A stretch of DNA of 64,000 bases from Deltaproteobacteria bacterium (GTDB taxonomy: Bacteria; Desulfobacterota; Binatia; Binatales; Binataceae), in assembly GCA_021831785.1 (NCBI GenBank), contig JAKBMB010000033.1:47138-111137 (forward strand), written 5' to 3'. Position 1 is the first letter of the stretch, and every line of letters starts with the position of its first letter. Under the pieces are notes generated by a model. The model ran no database searches. It saw only the letters and a list, made by a program, of their open reading frames with translations, and had not been told where the DNA came from. Positions 17,600 to 25,941 of this stretch are shown here, piece after piece. The position numbers and the translations under genes were made by a program.

Positions 17600-17692
17600 G
17601 CTTTGCCGACATGCTCAAGCGCCGGCGGGGCGCCGACGATCGCGCTAGTCGATGGCGATCGCCAAAGTGTAGGTGCACGCGAGTTAACGCTG

Positions 17693-18766
17693 ATGAATCT
17701 TCTTGCCCAAACGCTTTCGTCGATTAAACCGCCTGATGAGGACGCGGCGCGGGCGGTGGCCGCGCGGCTGGACTCGTTGACCAAGCCGCGCGGCAGCCTC
17801 GGCCATCTCGAGCAGATCGCGCGGCGCTATGCCGCCGGGCGCGGCGACCCGGCGGCTAAGCTTGGGCAGCGCGCGATGCTGGTCTTCGTCGCCGATCACG
17901 GCATCGTCGAACAAGGCGTCAGCGCCTATCCGAAGCAAGTCACGGTCGAGATGCTGCGCAATCTGGCGCGCGGCGGCGCGGCGATAAGCGTGCTCGCGCG
18001 CCGCTTCGGATTTAAGCTTGACCTGGTCGACGTGGGCGTCGAGCAGGACACGCGCGCGGAGGGCTTGCCGAACGTGGTCTATCGCCGCTTGGGGGCGGGC
18101 ACGCGCAATTTCGCGCGCGAGCCGGCGATGACTCCCGAGCAGGCCCGTGGCGCGCTGGAGGTGGGAATCGAGCTGGCGCGCGACGCAGTGGCCCAGGGCG
18201 TGACGCTGCTCGGTATCGGCGAGATGGGGATCGGCAACAGCACGACGGCCGCCGCCGTGCTCGCCGCGACAACCGGTATCGCCCCGCAGCTTCTGGCCGG
18301 ATACGGCGCCGGAATCGACGAGGACGGGCGCCGGCGCAAGGTCGCGGTGGTCGAAGACGCGCTTAAGCTTCATTGCGGGGCGCTGGGTGACGCGCAGGGG
18401 ATTTTGGCCGCGGTGGGAGGCTTCGAGATCGGTGCTATGGCGGGCGCGTGTCTGGGCGCCGCGGCGGCGCAGATCGCCCTGGTGGTCGACGGCTTTATCG
18501 CCACGGCCGGCGCTGCGCTCGCAGAACGACTCTGCCCGGGCCTTTGCGCACGCCTGTTCTTCGCCCATCGTTCGGCCGACGGCGGCCATCGGCTGGTTCT
18601 GGAGCATCTGGGCGCAGCGCCGCCGATTCTGGAGTTGGGAATGCGGCTGGGCGAGGGCACCGGCGCGGCGCTGGCAATGACGATCATTGACGCGGCGTTG
18701 ACGCTGCTCAACGAGATGGCGACGTTTTCCGGCGCCGGCGTGTCGGAGCAAACCGAGCGCCGATGA
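17693..18766 (+). CDS. cobT: Nicotinate-nucleotide--dimethylbenzimidazole phosphoribosyltransferase (CobT)
   Basis: 357 residues from the ATG at 17693. Hallmarks: LTKPRGSLGHLEQIA, LVFVADHGIVEQGVSAYP, MLRNLARGGAAISVLAR, GIGEMGIGNSTTAAAV, GGFEIGAMAGACLGAAAA and the end FFAHRSADGGHRLVL. GEMGIGNST and the Glu in LELGMRLGEGTGAAL, the catalytic base region, are intact. CobT activates DMB to alpha-ribazole phosphate. It sits 93 bases after cbiB. The bluB gene for DMB synthesis lies 18 kb away in this window. Confidence 0.95.
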   Translation: MNLLAQTLSSIKPPDEDAARAVAARLDSLTKPRGSLGHLEQIARRYAAGRGDPAAKLGQRAMLVFVADHGIVEQGVSAYPKQVTVEMLRNLARGGAAISVLARRFGFKLDLVDVGVEQDTRAEGLPNVVYRRLGAGTRNFAREPAMTPEQARGALEVGIELARDAVAQGVTLLGIGEMGIGNSTTAAAVLAATTGIAPQLLAGYGAGIDEDGRRRKVAVVEDALKLHCGALGDAQGILAAVGGFEIGAMAGACLGAAAAQIALVVDGFIATAGAALAERLCPGLCARLFFAHRSADGGHRLVLEHLGAAPPILELGMRLGEGTGAALAMTIIDAALTLLNEMATFSGAGVSEQTERR

Positions 18767-18922
18767 GCCGGGCGGTTTACTACGCCTGCGCGCCTCGGTG
18801 CATCTTTGCGCCGAGATGGCGGTGAGGGCAGCGCCAAAGCGACGAGCCCGGACATCCAACGATGGGCCTGAGACCTGAACGTCGCGACTCCCGTTACGCG
18901 ACGCTCAAAGGAGCGACAGAGT

Positions 18923-19726
18923 ATGGAACCGGGCGGCGCTCAAGTAGAGCTTTCACGAAGCCGAAAAGTTCTCGGCGAACTTAAGCTCGCGCTGAGCTTT
19001 CTCACCATTCTTCCGTTTGCGCCGGCCGGTTCGGTTGCGCCCGAACAAGTGGCCAACTCTGCGGCCTATTTCAGCGTGGCCGGCTTTATCCTCGGCGCCG
19101 CTTTAATCGTCGAGGATTTTCTGCTGCGTCCGCTGCTTGATCTTGCGCTGCGATCGGTCTTGCTGGTGATGTCGCTGGCGGTGGTGACGGGCTGCGTTCA
19201 TCTCGACGGTTTGGGCGACACGGCCGATGCTTTGGGCGCCGGACGCAACCGCGAACGCGCGTTGGAGATATTGCGCGACAGCCGGATCGGCAATTACGGC
19301 GCGATCGCAATCTTCTTCGCGCTTTTGCTGAAATGTGTCGCGCTGGCCGGTCTGGCCGGCCGGTATCGTTGGATTGCGCTCTACGCGGCGCCTGGGCTTG
19401 CGCGCTGGGCCATGATAGCCGCCAGCGCCGGGTTGACCTATTTGCGCGCCGAAGGTGCGGGAAGCGCGCTTTTGGCCGGCGGCGCGGACAAGGCGTTCGC
19501 ATGCGGACTGTTAACGCTGCTCGGGCTGTTGCCGGTGCTGTCGATTCCGGCGCTGGCCGGGGCGGTGGCGGCAGCGGCCGTCGTCGCGGGCGCGCGAGTG
19601 TTTTTCCGCCGCTGGCTCGGTGGAGTCAGTGGAGACCTGCTCGGCGGCGCGGGCGAGCTTAGCGAAGTCGCCGTGCTGCTCGCCGTCGCCGCTTGCGCGA
19701 GGCTCGGTGCCGCAGCCGCGGCCTGA
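18923..19726 (+). CDS. cobS: Adenosylcobinamide-GDP ribazoletransferase (CobS)
   Basis: 267 residues; the ATG follows AAAGGAG. The start LALSFLTILPF and the motifs GCVHLDGLGDTADALGAGR and ILRDSRIGNYGAIAIFFALL are diagnostic of CobS. At least five hydrophobic segments place it in the inner membrane, where it condenses adenosylcobinamide-GDP with alpha-ribazole(-phosphate) to give cobalamin. The C-terminal part LGGVSGDLLGGAGELSEVAVL is also family-typical. Third gene of the plus-strand B12 set. Confidence 0.94.
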   Translation: MEPGGAQVELSRSRKVLGELKLALSFLTILPFAPAGSVAPEQVANSAAYFSVAGFILGAALIVEDFLLRPLLDLALRSVLLVMSLAVVTGCVHLDGLGDTADALGAGRNRERALEILRDSRIGNYGAIAIFFALLLKCVALAGLAGRYRWIALYAAPGLARWAMIAASAGLTYLRAEGAGSALLAGGADKAFACGLLTLLGLLPVLSIPALAGAVAAAAVVAGARVFFRRWLGGVSGDLLGGAGELSEVAVLLAVAACARLGAAAAA

Positions 19727-19862
19727 CGATTCAGAATCCGCGGCTTAATTGCCCGCGGTCCCAGCCGGCTGCGATCAGACATGCGCGCCGCGGCCGGGCA
19801 TCTAATCGCTCGGTCGTGGGGCAACGCTGCCGAGCCGCTGAGGCGCGACCGCGAGCGCCGGC

Positions 19863-20396
19863 TTATTTGACGCGCAGCGGATGGCCGGCGACCATCAGGA
19901 CCAGGGCGTCGGCCGCCGCACCGATTTGCTGGTTGGCCGCGCCGAGTAGGTCGCGGAAGCGGCGCGCGAGCTGATTTTCCGGCACGATTCCGCAACCGGT
20001 TTCGCCGCTGACCACGATCGTGGGAAATGAGACCGAGCGCAGCGCGGTGGTAAACAGTTCGGTCTCGCCCATCACTGCCGCATCGCTAAGCCCGGCACAA
20101 AGCAGGTTGGAGACCCAAAGCGTTAGGCAGTCGATCACCGCCACGGCGGCGGCGCCCTCGAGGCTTTTTAGCCGCGCAGCCACGGCGACCGGCTCCTCGA
20201 CGGTTTCGAACCGCGCGGGGCGGGCCGAGCGATGGCGCGCGACGCGCTCCGCCATTTCCTGATCGAGCACCTGCGCGGTAGCGAGAAAAAAAGCGCGTCC
20301 GCTTGGGGCGCAATGCTGCGCCAGCGCGAGCGCATAGCGGCTTTTGCCGCTTCGCGCGCCGCCGGTAATCAGCGTGAGCCTTTGCTGTTCGGCCAT
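19863..20396 (-). CDS. cobU: Adenosylcobinamide kinase / guanylyltransferase (CobU/CobP)
   Basis: 177 residues, the normal size. The P-loop TGGARSGKSRYAL lies at the N-terminus. It is followed by FLATAQ, the His of ERVARHRSARP (site of guanylylation in CobU), VIDCLTLWVSNLL and the end region VVSGETGCGIVPENQLARRFRD. It phosphorylates adenosylcobinamide and transfers GMP from GTP, supplying the substrate of CobS. It is convergent to cobS with 136 bases between the stops and 40 bases upstream of the glnE stop. Confidence 0.93.
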   Translation of the reverse strand: MAEQQRLTLITGGARSGKSRYALALAQHCAPSGRAFFLATAQVLDQEMAERVARHRSARPARFETVEEPVAVAARLKSLEGAAAVAVIDCLTLWVSNLLCAGLSDAAVMGETELFTTALRSVSFPTIVVSGETGCGIVPENQLARRFRDLLGAANQQIGAAADALVLMVAGHPLRVK

Positions 20397-20436
20397 CTTG
20401 TCGAGCCGCTAAAGAGAGAGTCGCCGCGCGCTCATC

Positions 20437-23400
20437 TTAGCGAAGCCCCGCGCCGGCCTCAGCTAGGGCCGTCCGTTCGCCGCTCGGCGCCGCTTCGCGC
20501 GTCTTTTCCTCGGCGAAGCGGCGCAGGAAAATTTCCCGGACCTGGGAGCGGCGCCGCTCAAGCTCATCGAGCAGTCGTCGCGCTCCGTCAGCGTCATCAA
20601 AACCCATCCGCCGCGCCAGCCCGGTTAAGTCCGCAGGGTCGGTCGATATCGCCCACGCCGGCTGGTCGCTCTGAATTCTCAGCCGATGTTCCAACAGCGA
20701 GAGAAAGCCGTAATGCGACTTGAGCAGATCGGCCTGCGCGGGCTCGACCAGCGCGGCGCGGGCGAGCGCCTCGAGCAGCAGCGGCGCGGCGCGCTCGCGC
20801 TTAAGCTTGGGGTTGGCGCGCCCGTAGCGCAGCGCGAGCATCTGGGTCAGGAATTCGACGTCCACCAAACCTCCACGGCCTTGCTTTAAGTTCAGCGATC
20901 GCGCGGTCTCGGGACTGATCTCGCGCTCCATCCGCGCGCGCATCCGCTCGATTTCCTCGACTTGAGCGCCGGTCAGCCCGGGGTCGAAGGCCGCTGTTTC
21001 ACGGCAGGCTTCGACGCGTTCGCGCAGACTCGTTTCACCGGCGACCGCGCGCGCTTTGACCAACGCCTGGCGCTCCCACACTGCGCATTCATCGCGGTAA
21101 TAGTCGCGCCAGCCCTCAAGCGAGGTGACCAGCGGACCCGCGTTGCCCGACGGCCTGAGCCGCAGGTCGAGCTTGTAGACGTAGCCCTCGCGGGTCTTGG
21201 TCTCCAGGACCGCGATGAGCTTCTGCGCCACCTTGGCCGCGGCCTCGTGGCTCAACAGCGGGTCGGCGCCGGCCGGCTCGTAGACGAAGATCAGGTCGAG
21301 GTCCGAGCTATAGGACATCTCGGCCGCCCCTAGCCGGCCCATCGCGACCACCACCAGCGCCACCTGCCGCGCAATGGGCAGCTTGGCGCCGACCTCGACC
21401 TGCGCGACCTTAAGCGCAAAGTGAAGCATCGTTTCGGCCAGCACGGAGAGTTCGCGCTGGACATCGGCCAGGGTTATCTGAGCGCTGAGGTCGGCGATCG
21501 CGATGCGCAGAAATTCTTGATGGCGAAAGCTGCGCAGCGCGTCAAGCCGGCCCTCGTAGTCCGAACAGGCGCCAAGCCGCTCCCCAAGTTCTTGAGCGAG
21601 CTCCGGCCCAAGCCGGCTTAACCGCGCGAGGTCGGAGCGAACCAGAGTGTCGAGCAGCTCGGGATGATGAATGAACAGCCCGGAGAGGTATTGGCTCGAG
21701 GCGAAAAGGCGCAAAAGCGCCCGGCGCGTGGGCTCGTGCGCCTCGAGCAAGGCCAGAAAAGAGGTCCGCGCTCCAACGGCGGCGATGAACTGCGCTAAAT
21801 TGGCCAGCGCCAGATCGGGATCGGGCTCGGCGCGCATCTCGTCGAGCAGACGGGGTCCGAGCGTGCCCAAAAGCTCGCGCCGGCGCGGCGTGGCAAGCCC
21901 GTGCTCGGGTCCGCGCGCGAGCAAAACCAGTTGACCCGCGCTCTCCACCGGATTGGCGAAGCCCAGCACCTTGAGTCCCGCAGCCGACAACTCGGGATCC
22001 AAGGCGTCGAGCCAGGTCTGCCGCGCTTCGCGCGAGACCGGCGCGGACCGGGTTTTCTCGCCCCCTCCCAGAAGTTCGTTGAAGAGCGCGGCCACGCGCT
22101 CGCGATGCGCGGCGAGCACCTGCTCGAAGGCGCTCGCCGCGCCAGGACCTTTGCCCATGCCCATCCGCGAGGCCACGATCGCTCGCGCCGCGGGCTCGGC
22201 GGGTAGAGTATGGCTCTGCAGGCCGGCGGCGACCTGCAGCTTGTGCTCCACGTCGCGCAAAAACAGGTAAGCCTCGGTTAACTCGCGCGTCCGCTCAGCG
22301 GCCAGATAGCCGCATCGCGCCAGACGTTCGAGCGCGTCCAGCGTGCGCGGGGTCCTGATCCTCGGATCGCGTCCTCCGTAAACCAGCGTCAAGGCTTGAA
22401 CGACGAACTCCAGTTCGCGAATTCCGCCGCGGCCAAGCTTGATGTTGCGCGCGATCATGTCCGCGCTGCCCATCTCCAGCTCGATCTGGTTTTTCATGGC
22501 GCGCAACTGGCTGAGCGTGTCGAAATCGGAGTAGCGACGGTAAATGAAGCGCTCCAGCTCGCCGAGCAGCCATTCGCTGCGCGCGCGCAATCCTGCTACG
22601 GGGCGGGCGCGCAGCAGCACCGCGCGCTCCCACGTCTGGCCGAAATTTTCGTAGAAAGCCAAGGCGCCTTCGAGCGAACTGACCAGCGGCGCGAAGCGGC
22701 CTCCGGGACGCAGGCGTAAATCGATCCTGAAGCCGGCTCCGCGCAGCAATTCCGTTACTAGCTCCACCAGCTTCGTGGCCGCCAGCCGCTCCTCGTGGCC
22801 GGCATTCGGGTCGGCGCTGACGCTGGCCGCGTCGGCGTCGAAAAGGTAGGCGAGGTCGAGATCGGAGCTCAGATTAAGCTCCCCGGCTCCGAGCTTGCCT
22901 AGCGCGATTATGTAGAGGTCGAGCTTTGCGCCCGCGTACTTCTTGCTCAGCCGCATCGCGCCGGCCAGCGCCGCCTCGATACAGCGGTCGGCCAGCGCCG
23001 ACATCGCCGTCATCGTGTCCGCGACGCTAAATCGCCTGAGCAGATCGCCGACCGCAACCTTAAAGAACTCTCGGCGCCGAAATTCTCTGAGCGCCCGTTG
23101 GTATTCGGTAAGATCGTCGATCCAATCGAGATCCAATCGCAGGCCCGCCGCAAACGAGGACGAATCCTGAGCCCGCGCGAGGTGAAACAGCTCAAGCCAC
23201 CCGTTGCCCGCGCCGGTCAGATTGACGCCGATTAACTCCGAGGCGCCCAAGCAGAAGACCAGATCGCGCGCGGTCTGCGGCTCGGACAGCGCGGCGGCAA
23301 CCGAACTCGGCGCCTGCTCGGCGAGCTTGAGCATAAAGGCCAGGGCGAGGCGTTCGTCCGGGGCATGTTCAGCCGCCATCAGAAACGCCGCGTGCGCCGC

Positions 23401-23472
23401 CGACCCAAGACGCCGCTCCAAGGCAGCCAGGTCGGCGCGGCGCGCAGCCCCGCGGGCGTTCGCATCAGCCAT
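20437..23472 (-). CDS. glnE: Bifunctional glutamine synthetase adenylyltransferase/deadenylase (GlnE)
   Basis: 1011 residues, full length. Two nucleotidyltransferase domains are visible. The N-terminal (deadenylylating) one has LGKLGAGELNLSSDLDLAYL, and the C-terminal (adenylylating) one MGRLGAAEMSYSSDLDLIFV. Each is followed by RIDLRLRPGG- or LDLRLRPSGNAGPLVTSLEG-type sequence and a four-helix GlnD_UR-type segment (IELEMG, KLGRGGIRELEFVVQAL; LKQGRGGLVDVEFLTQML). GlnE sets glutamine synthetase activity in response to PII. Here it follows a membrane-protein-like small ORF on the same strand, with no nitrogen gene next to it. Confidence 0.96.
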   Translation of the reverse strand: MADANARGAARRADLAALERRLGSAAHAAFLMAAEHAPDERLALAFMLKLAEQAPSSVAAALSEPQTARDLVFCLGASELIGVNLTGAGNGWLELFHLARAQDSSSFAAGLRLDLDWIDDLTEYQRALREFRRREFFKVAVGDLLRRFSVADTMTAMSALADRCIEAALAGAMRLSKKYAGAKLDLYIIALGKLGAGELNLSSDLDLAYLFDADAASVSADPNAGHEERLAATKLVELVTELLRGAGFRIDLRLRPGGRFAPLVSSLEGALAFYENFGQTWERAVLLRARPVAGLRARSEWLLGELERFIYRRYSDFDTLSQLRAMKNQIELEMGSADMIARNIKLGRGGIRELEFVVQALTLVYGGRDPRIRTPRTLDALERLARCGYLAAERTRELTEAYLFLRDVEHKLQVAAGLQSHTLPAEPAARAIVASRMGMGKGPGAASAFEQVLAAHRERVAALFNELLGGGEKTRSAPVSREARQTWLDALDPELSAAGLKVLGFANPVESAGQLVLLARGPEHGLATPRRRELLGTLGPRLLDEMRAEPDPDLALANLAQFIAAVGARTSFLALLEAHEPTRRALLRLFASSQYLSGLFIHHPELLDTLVRSDLARLSRLGPELAQELGERLGACSDYEGRLDALRSFRHQEFLRIAIADLSAQITLADVQRELSVLAETMLHFALKVAQVEVGAKLPIARQVALVVVAMGRLGAAEMSYSSDLDLIFVYEPAGADPLLSHEAAAKVAQKLIAVLETKTREGYVYKLDLRLRPSGNAGPLVTSLEGWRDYYRDECAVWERQALVKARAVAGETSLRERVEACRETAAFDPGLTGAQVEEIERMRARMEREISPETARSLNLKQGRGGLVDVEFLTQMLALRYGRANPKLKRERAAPLLLEALARAALVEPAQADLLKSHYGFLSLLEHRLRIQSDQPAWAISTDPADLTGLARRMGFDDADGARRLLDELERRRSQVREIFLRRFAEEKTREAAPSGERTALAEAGAGLR

Positions 23473-23541
23473 AGCCGCCAGAATAACAGAAAGCCGCTGC
23501 GCCTACCCCGGTGCCGGACCGCTGCCGGCGGCGGTCCGAGG

Positions 23542-23706
23542 TCATTCGCCGCAGGACCCCATGCCGGCTTGACTGACCGGCGACGATAGCGCCGCCGCGG
23601 GCTTCAGGGCGGGCAGCACAATAGTTCGCGCGCCCCACATCGCGCGCTCGGCGGCCAGCGCCGCAAACCACGCAAAATAGACGCCGGCAAGTGGCGAAGG
23701 CGGCAC
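23542..23706 (-). CDS. Possible small membrane protein
   Basis: 54 codons beginning GTG at 23706, directly after the stop of the transglycosylase gene (3 bases apart) and ending at 23542. The translation has one hydrophobic stretch (PLAGVYFAWFAALAAERAMW) and a Ser/Pro/Gly-rich end. It resembles nothing I know. Close spacing suggests translational coupling, but no homologue or codon evidence is available; it may be chance. Confidence 0.25.
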   Translation of the reverse strand: MPPSPLAGVYFAWFAALAAERAMWGARTIVLPALKPAAALSSPVSQAGMGSCGE

Positions 23707-23709
23707 GCC

Positions 23710-24897
23710 TCAAGCGCGCGTCGTGACTACCAGATGATGCTTGCGACGATGGGCGCGATGGTGGCGGCTGGAGTGATGTTCGTGGGCACGCGAATGCAGC
23801 ACTGCGCGATGGACGTCGCCGCGGCGCGGGCTGGCAGCTATCGCATAGTGCACCCGGGCGACTCTCGGAGGGGCCTGTTCAAGATCAGGCGGCGGCGTGG
23901 CGGCGATCTCCTCCCGGAGACCGGGGAAATATGAGTCCTTGTTTTGATCTATCTGCAAGGCCGCAAGGAACTCCGCATAGTAATTCTTCGAAGCAAAGCC
24001 GAAATGCGAGCCTTTGAAACGGTTGTAGATCCTCTCGAAGTCGTTGCCGTAGATGTCAACCGCCCCCGCAATCCCGCCGGTTCCGTAAATGTACGCGGTC
24101 ATTGCCAGCGGCCAGTTGCCGAAACGCTCGTAATTGAGCCGCAAAATCCGCGCCGCGGCATCGGTGGACCGTACCACGTCGAAGCGCTCGTCGTAGCGCC
24201 GGCCAACGACCAGGCTGTGCTCGCGGGCCGCCGAGCGCGTTAACTGCCATAGGCCGACCGCCCCGGCCTGCGAACGCGCGCCCAGATAAAAGCCCGATTC
24301 CACCCCTGGAAGAATCGCCAGCTCGGTCGGTACGCCTTCGATAATGAGCTCCCGCTTAATTACGGGCTGGTAAAAATCCGCGCGCACTAGCGCGGCGCGA
24401 AAACGCTCGCGCATCCCCTGCTGAACGCGCAAATTATCCGCCGCCCCGAGGTAGTCAGCGGCCGGCTCCCCTTGGAAAAACTGGGCCACGCGCCGCTCGT
24501 CGGCGCCCAACGGGGGCCATCCGCGGGCCAGGCTGGAGAACAGGTTCTGATACTTGGCCTTAAGATAGACGTTAACCCACTCCACTTCGCCCGGCGACGG
24601 GTCGCCGTAGCCGTCGAGGTGAAAAACTTCGTAAACCCTCGTCAACTGCCCTTTATCATGAATAATGAAGTCGCGAGACGAGTAGCGGGTAAAGATGTCG
24701 GTCCAAAATTTGACGTTGGGTTGGATACAAGCGGGCGTCGGAAAGGCAGCGCCTTGAGAGGCGGCACGCGCGGTGATCAGCGACAACTGACCAAAAACGG
24801 CCACCAGTAAGACGGACCCCCAGACCCATCGCCGGCGAAGAAGGCCAATCCGGTCACCTATGAACGCGCCAAGTATGCCGCTTTTGAACCTCATCAC
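23710..24897 (-). CDS. Exported lytic transglycosylase (MltD-like) with His/Arg-rich tail
   Basis: 395 residues. An N-terminal signal/anchor (WGSVLLVAVFGQLSLITA) is followed by the N-terminal part seen in MltD (KFWTDIFTRYSSRDF). The SLT catalytic domain then shows PTELAILPGVESGFYLGARS, with Glu near residue 200 as general acid, GAVGLWQLT and FGNWPLAMTAYIYG. MltD normally ends with LysM domains. Here the last 60 residues are instead Pro/Arg/His-rich (HEHHSSRHHRAHRRKHH), a possible metal- or wall-binding tail. It should cleave peptidoglycan in the periplasm. The first gene of the minus-strand run leading to glnE. Confidence 0.87.
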   Translation of the reverse strand: MMRFKSGILGAFIGDRIGLLRRRWVWGSVLLVAVFGQLSLITARAASQGAAFPTPACIQPNVKFWTDIFTRYSSRDFIIHDKGQLTRVYEVFHLDGYGDPSPGEVEWVNVYLKAKYQNLFSSLARGWPPLGADERRVAQFFQGEPAADYLGAADNLRVQQGMRERFRAALVRADFYQPVIKRELIIEGVPTELAILPGVESGFYLGARSQAGAVGLWQLTRSAAREHSLVVGRRYDERFDVVRSTDAAARILRLNYERFGNWPLAMTAYIYGTGGIAGAVDIYGNDFERIYNRFKGSHFGFASKNYYAEFLAALQIDQNKDSYFPGLREEIAATPPPDLEQAPPRVARVHYAIAASPRRGDVHRAVLHSRAHEHHSSRHHRAHRRKHHLVVTTRA

Positions 24898-25310
24898 CCG
24901 CTCACGTCAGTCCTTGTCCGGCCCTTGGTATGGCCTGGCCCAACACAATAGGCACAAGTCAGTAAAAATTACAACAGTTTGCCCAGAGCGGCATCACTTG
25001 CCGCCTCATACTGCCCTCTATACAGCGTTTGACAGTGTTAGAGCCTCCTTAAATGCGGTGGGCTCGCGAATCAGCGCCTTCTTGCTGAAAAGCTGGATCG
25101 ACCTTAACGTACCGCCAGAATTTTTCAATACGTTGGACGGTGCCGGATAAGGCTGTATCTTGCCCACCGGGACATCACGGATATCGGCCGGCCACCCCGC
25201 ACCGCGCTGCCGACGCTTGCCGGCACAAAATAGCCTCTCGCGCAAGCTAGCCAGCCGTTGGGGGCAAGCCTCGCAGCGGGCGGCCTGAACGAACGACCGA
25301 CCGGAGATGC
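24898..25310. other. Intergenic region upstream of the transglycosylase
   Basis: A moderately AT-rich stretch (24940-25160) that probably contains the promoter of the minus-strand transglycosylase gene. Short frames are present, but none has protein character. It ends at the presumed terminus of the IS remnant. Confidence 0.4.
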
Positions 25311-25600
25311 TAGAAGTCATCTCAAAAACAGCGGCGCATGAGGATTATCATGCAGGCGAGCTAGACAAAGCCCAGAAAGTTGCGGCCGTGGTAGTCGTGG
25401 CGGGTGAAGATCCGGCGAAAAGTCTGCAACCAGGCAACCAGCCGCTCAACCTTCCAACGCCGGCGGTAGCGGCGCAGCGGGCGGCCGTCCTAAGCGAGGC
25501 GGTGGCGATTGGGCCGCTGCGGGGCAGCCAGCTCGATGCCATCTTCGAGCAGCGCCCGGTCCAGCCGATCACTGTTCCTTAGACTTCGGTCACAAACTCT
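25311..25600 (-). mobile_element. Remnant of an IS5-family (IS427-like) transposase
   Basis: Read on the minus strand, one frame encodes the C-terminal end of a DDE transposase: DRLDRALLEDGIELAAPQRP, then [20 protein letters not shown], then [20 protein letters not shown]. The frame is broken by TAG at 25490-25492 and TAG at 25361-25363 before its TGA at 25322-25324. The [12 protein letters not shown] motif, containing the catalytic Glu, is characteristic of IS5-group elements. A terminus-like AGAAGTCATCTC lies at 25312-25323. The N-terminal two thirds of the gene is missing, so the element is dead. Bases 25601-25941 hold no recognisable gene. Confidence 0.8.
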
Positions 25601-25941
25601 GAGCGCAGTCAAAGGGAGCTCGCGCCCGCTGTTTAGCCGGCGCGCTTCAGCCAGAGCAGGCAAATCGGACCAATCGCGCCGCCCAAAAATGGCGGCGCGA
25701 GATGCTTCGACGGCGCTCAGCATGACGGAGCGGGCCGCAAATTCCAGCGGCCGGCCTTTACTGAGATGTAAGAGACACGACACTCGGGGGGAAGCATCAC
25801 CGGCTGCGCGCGACCGCTCGGACCGCACGCCAGGTGGCATACATCATTGCGTATGACGCGGGATCGCCGCGTGTTGCCTTGGACCCCCGTGGCGTTTTTT
25901 GCCACTGTCATTGCGGATATAGTCGAGCAAGACTTCTCGAT

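Noticed and set aside
25490..25840. Minus-strand frame of 116 codons
   Set aside because: Only its last part is meaningful, being the IS5-type transposase remnant; the rest is not similar to anything, so it is not a separate gene.
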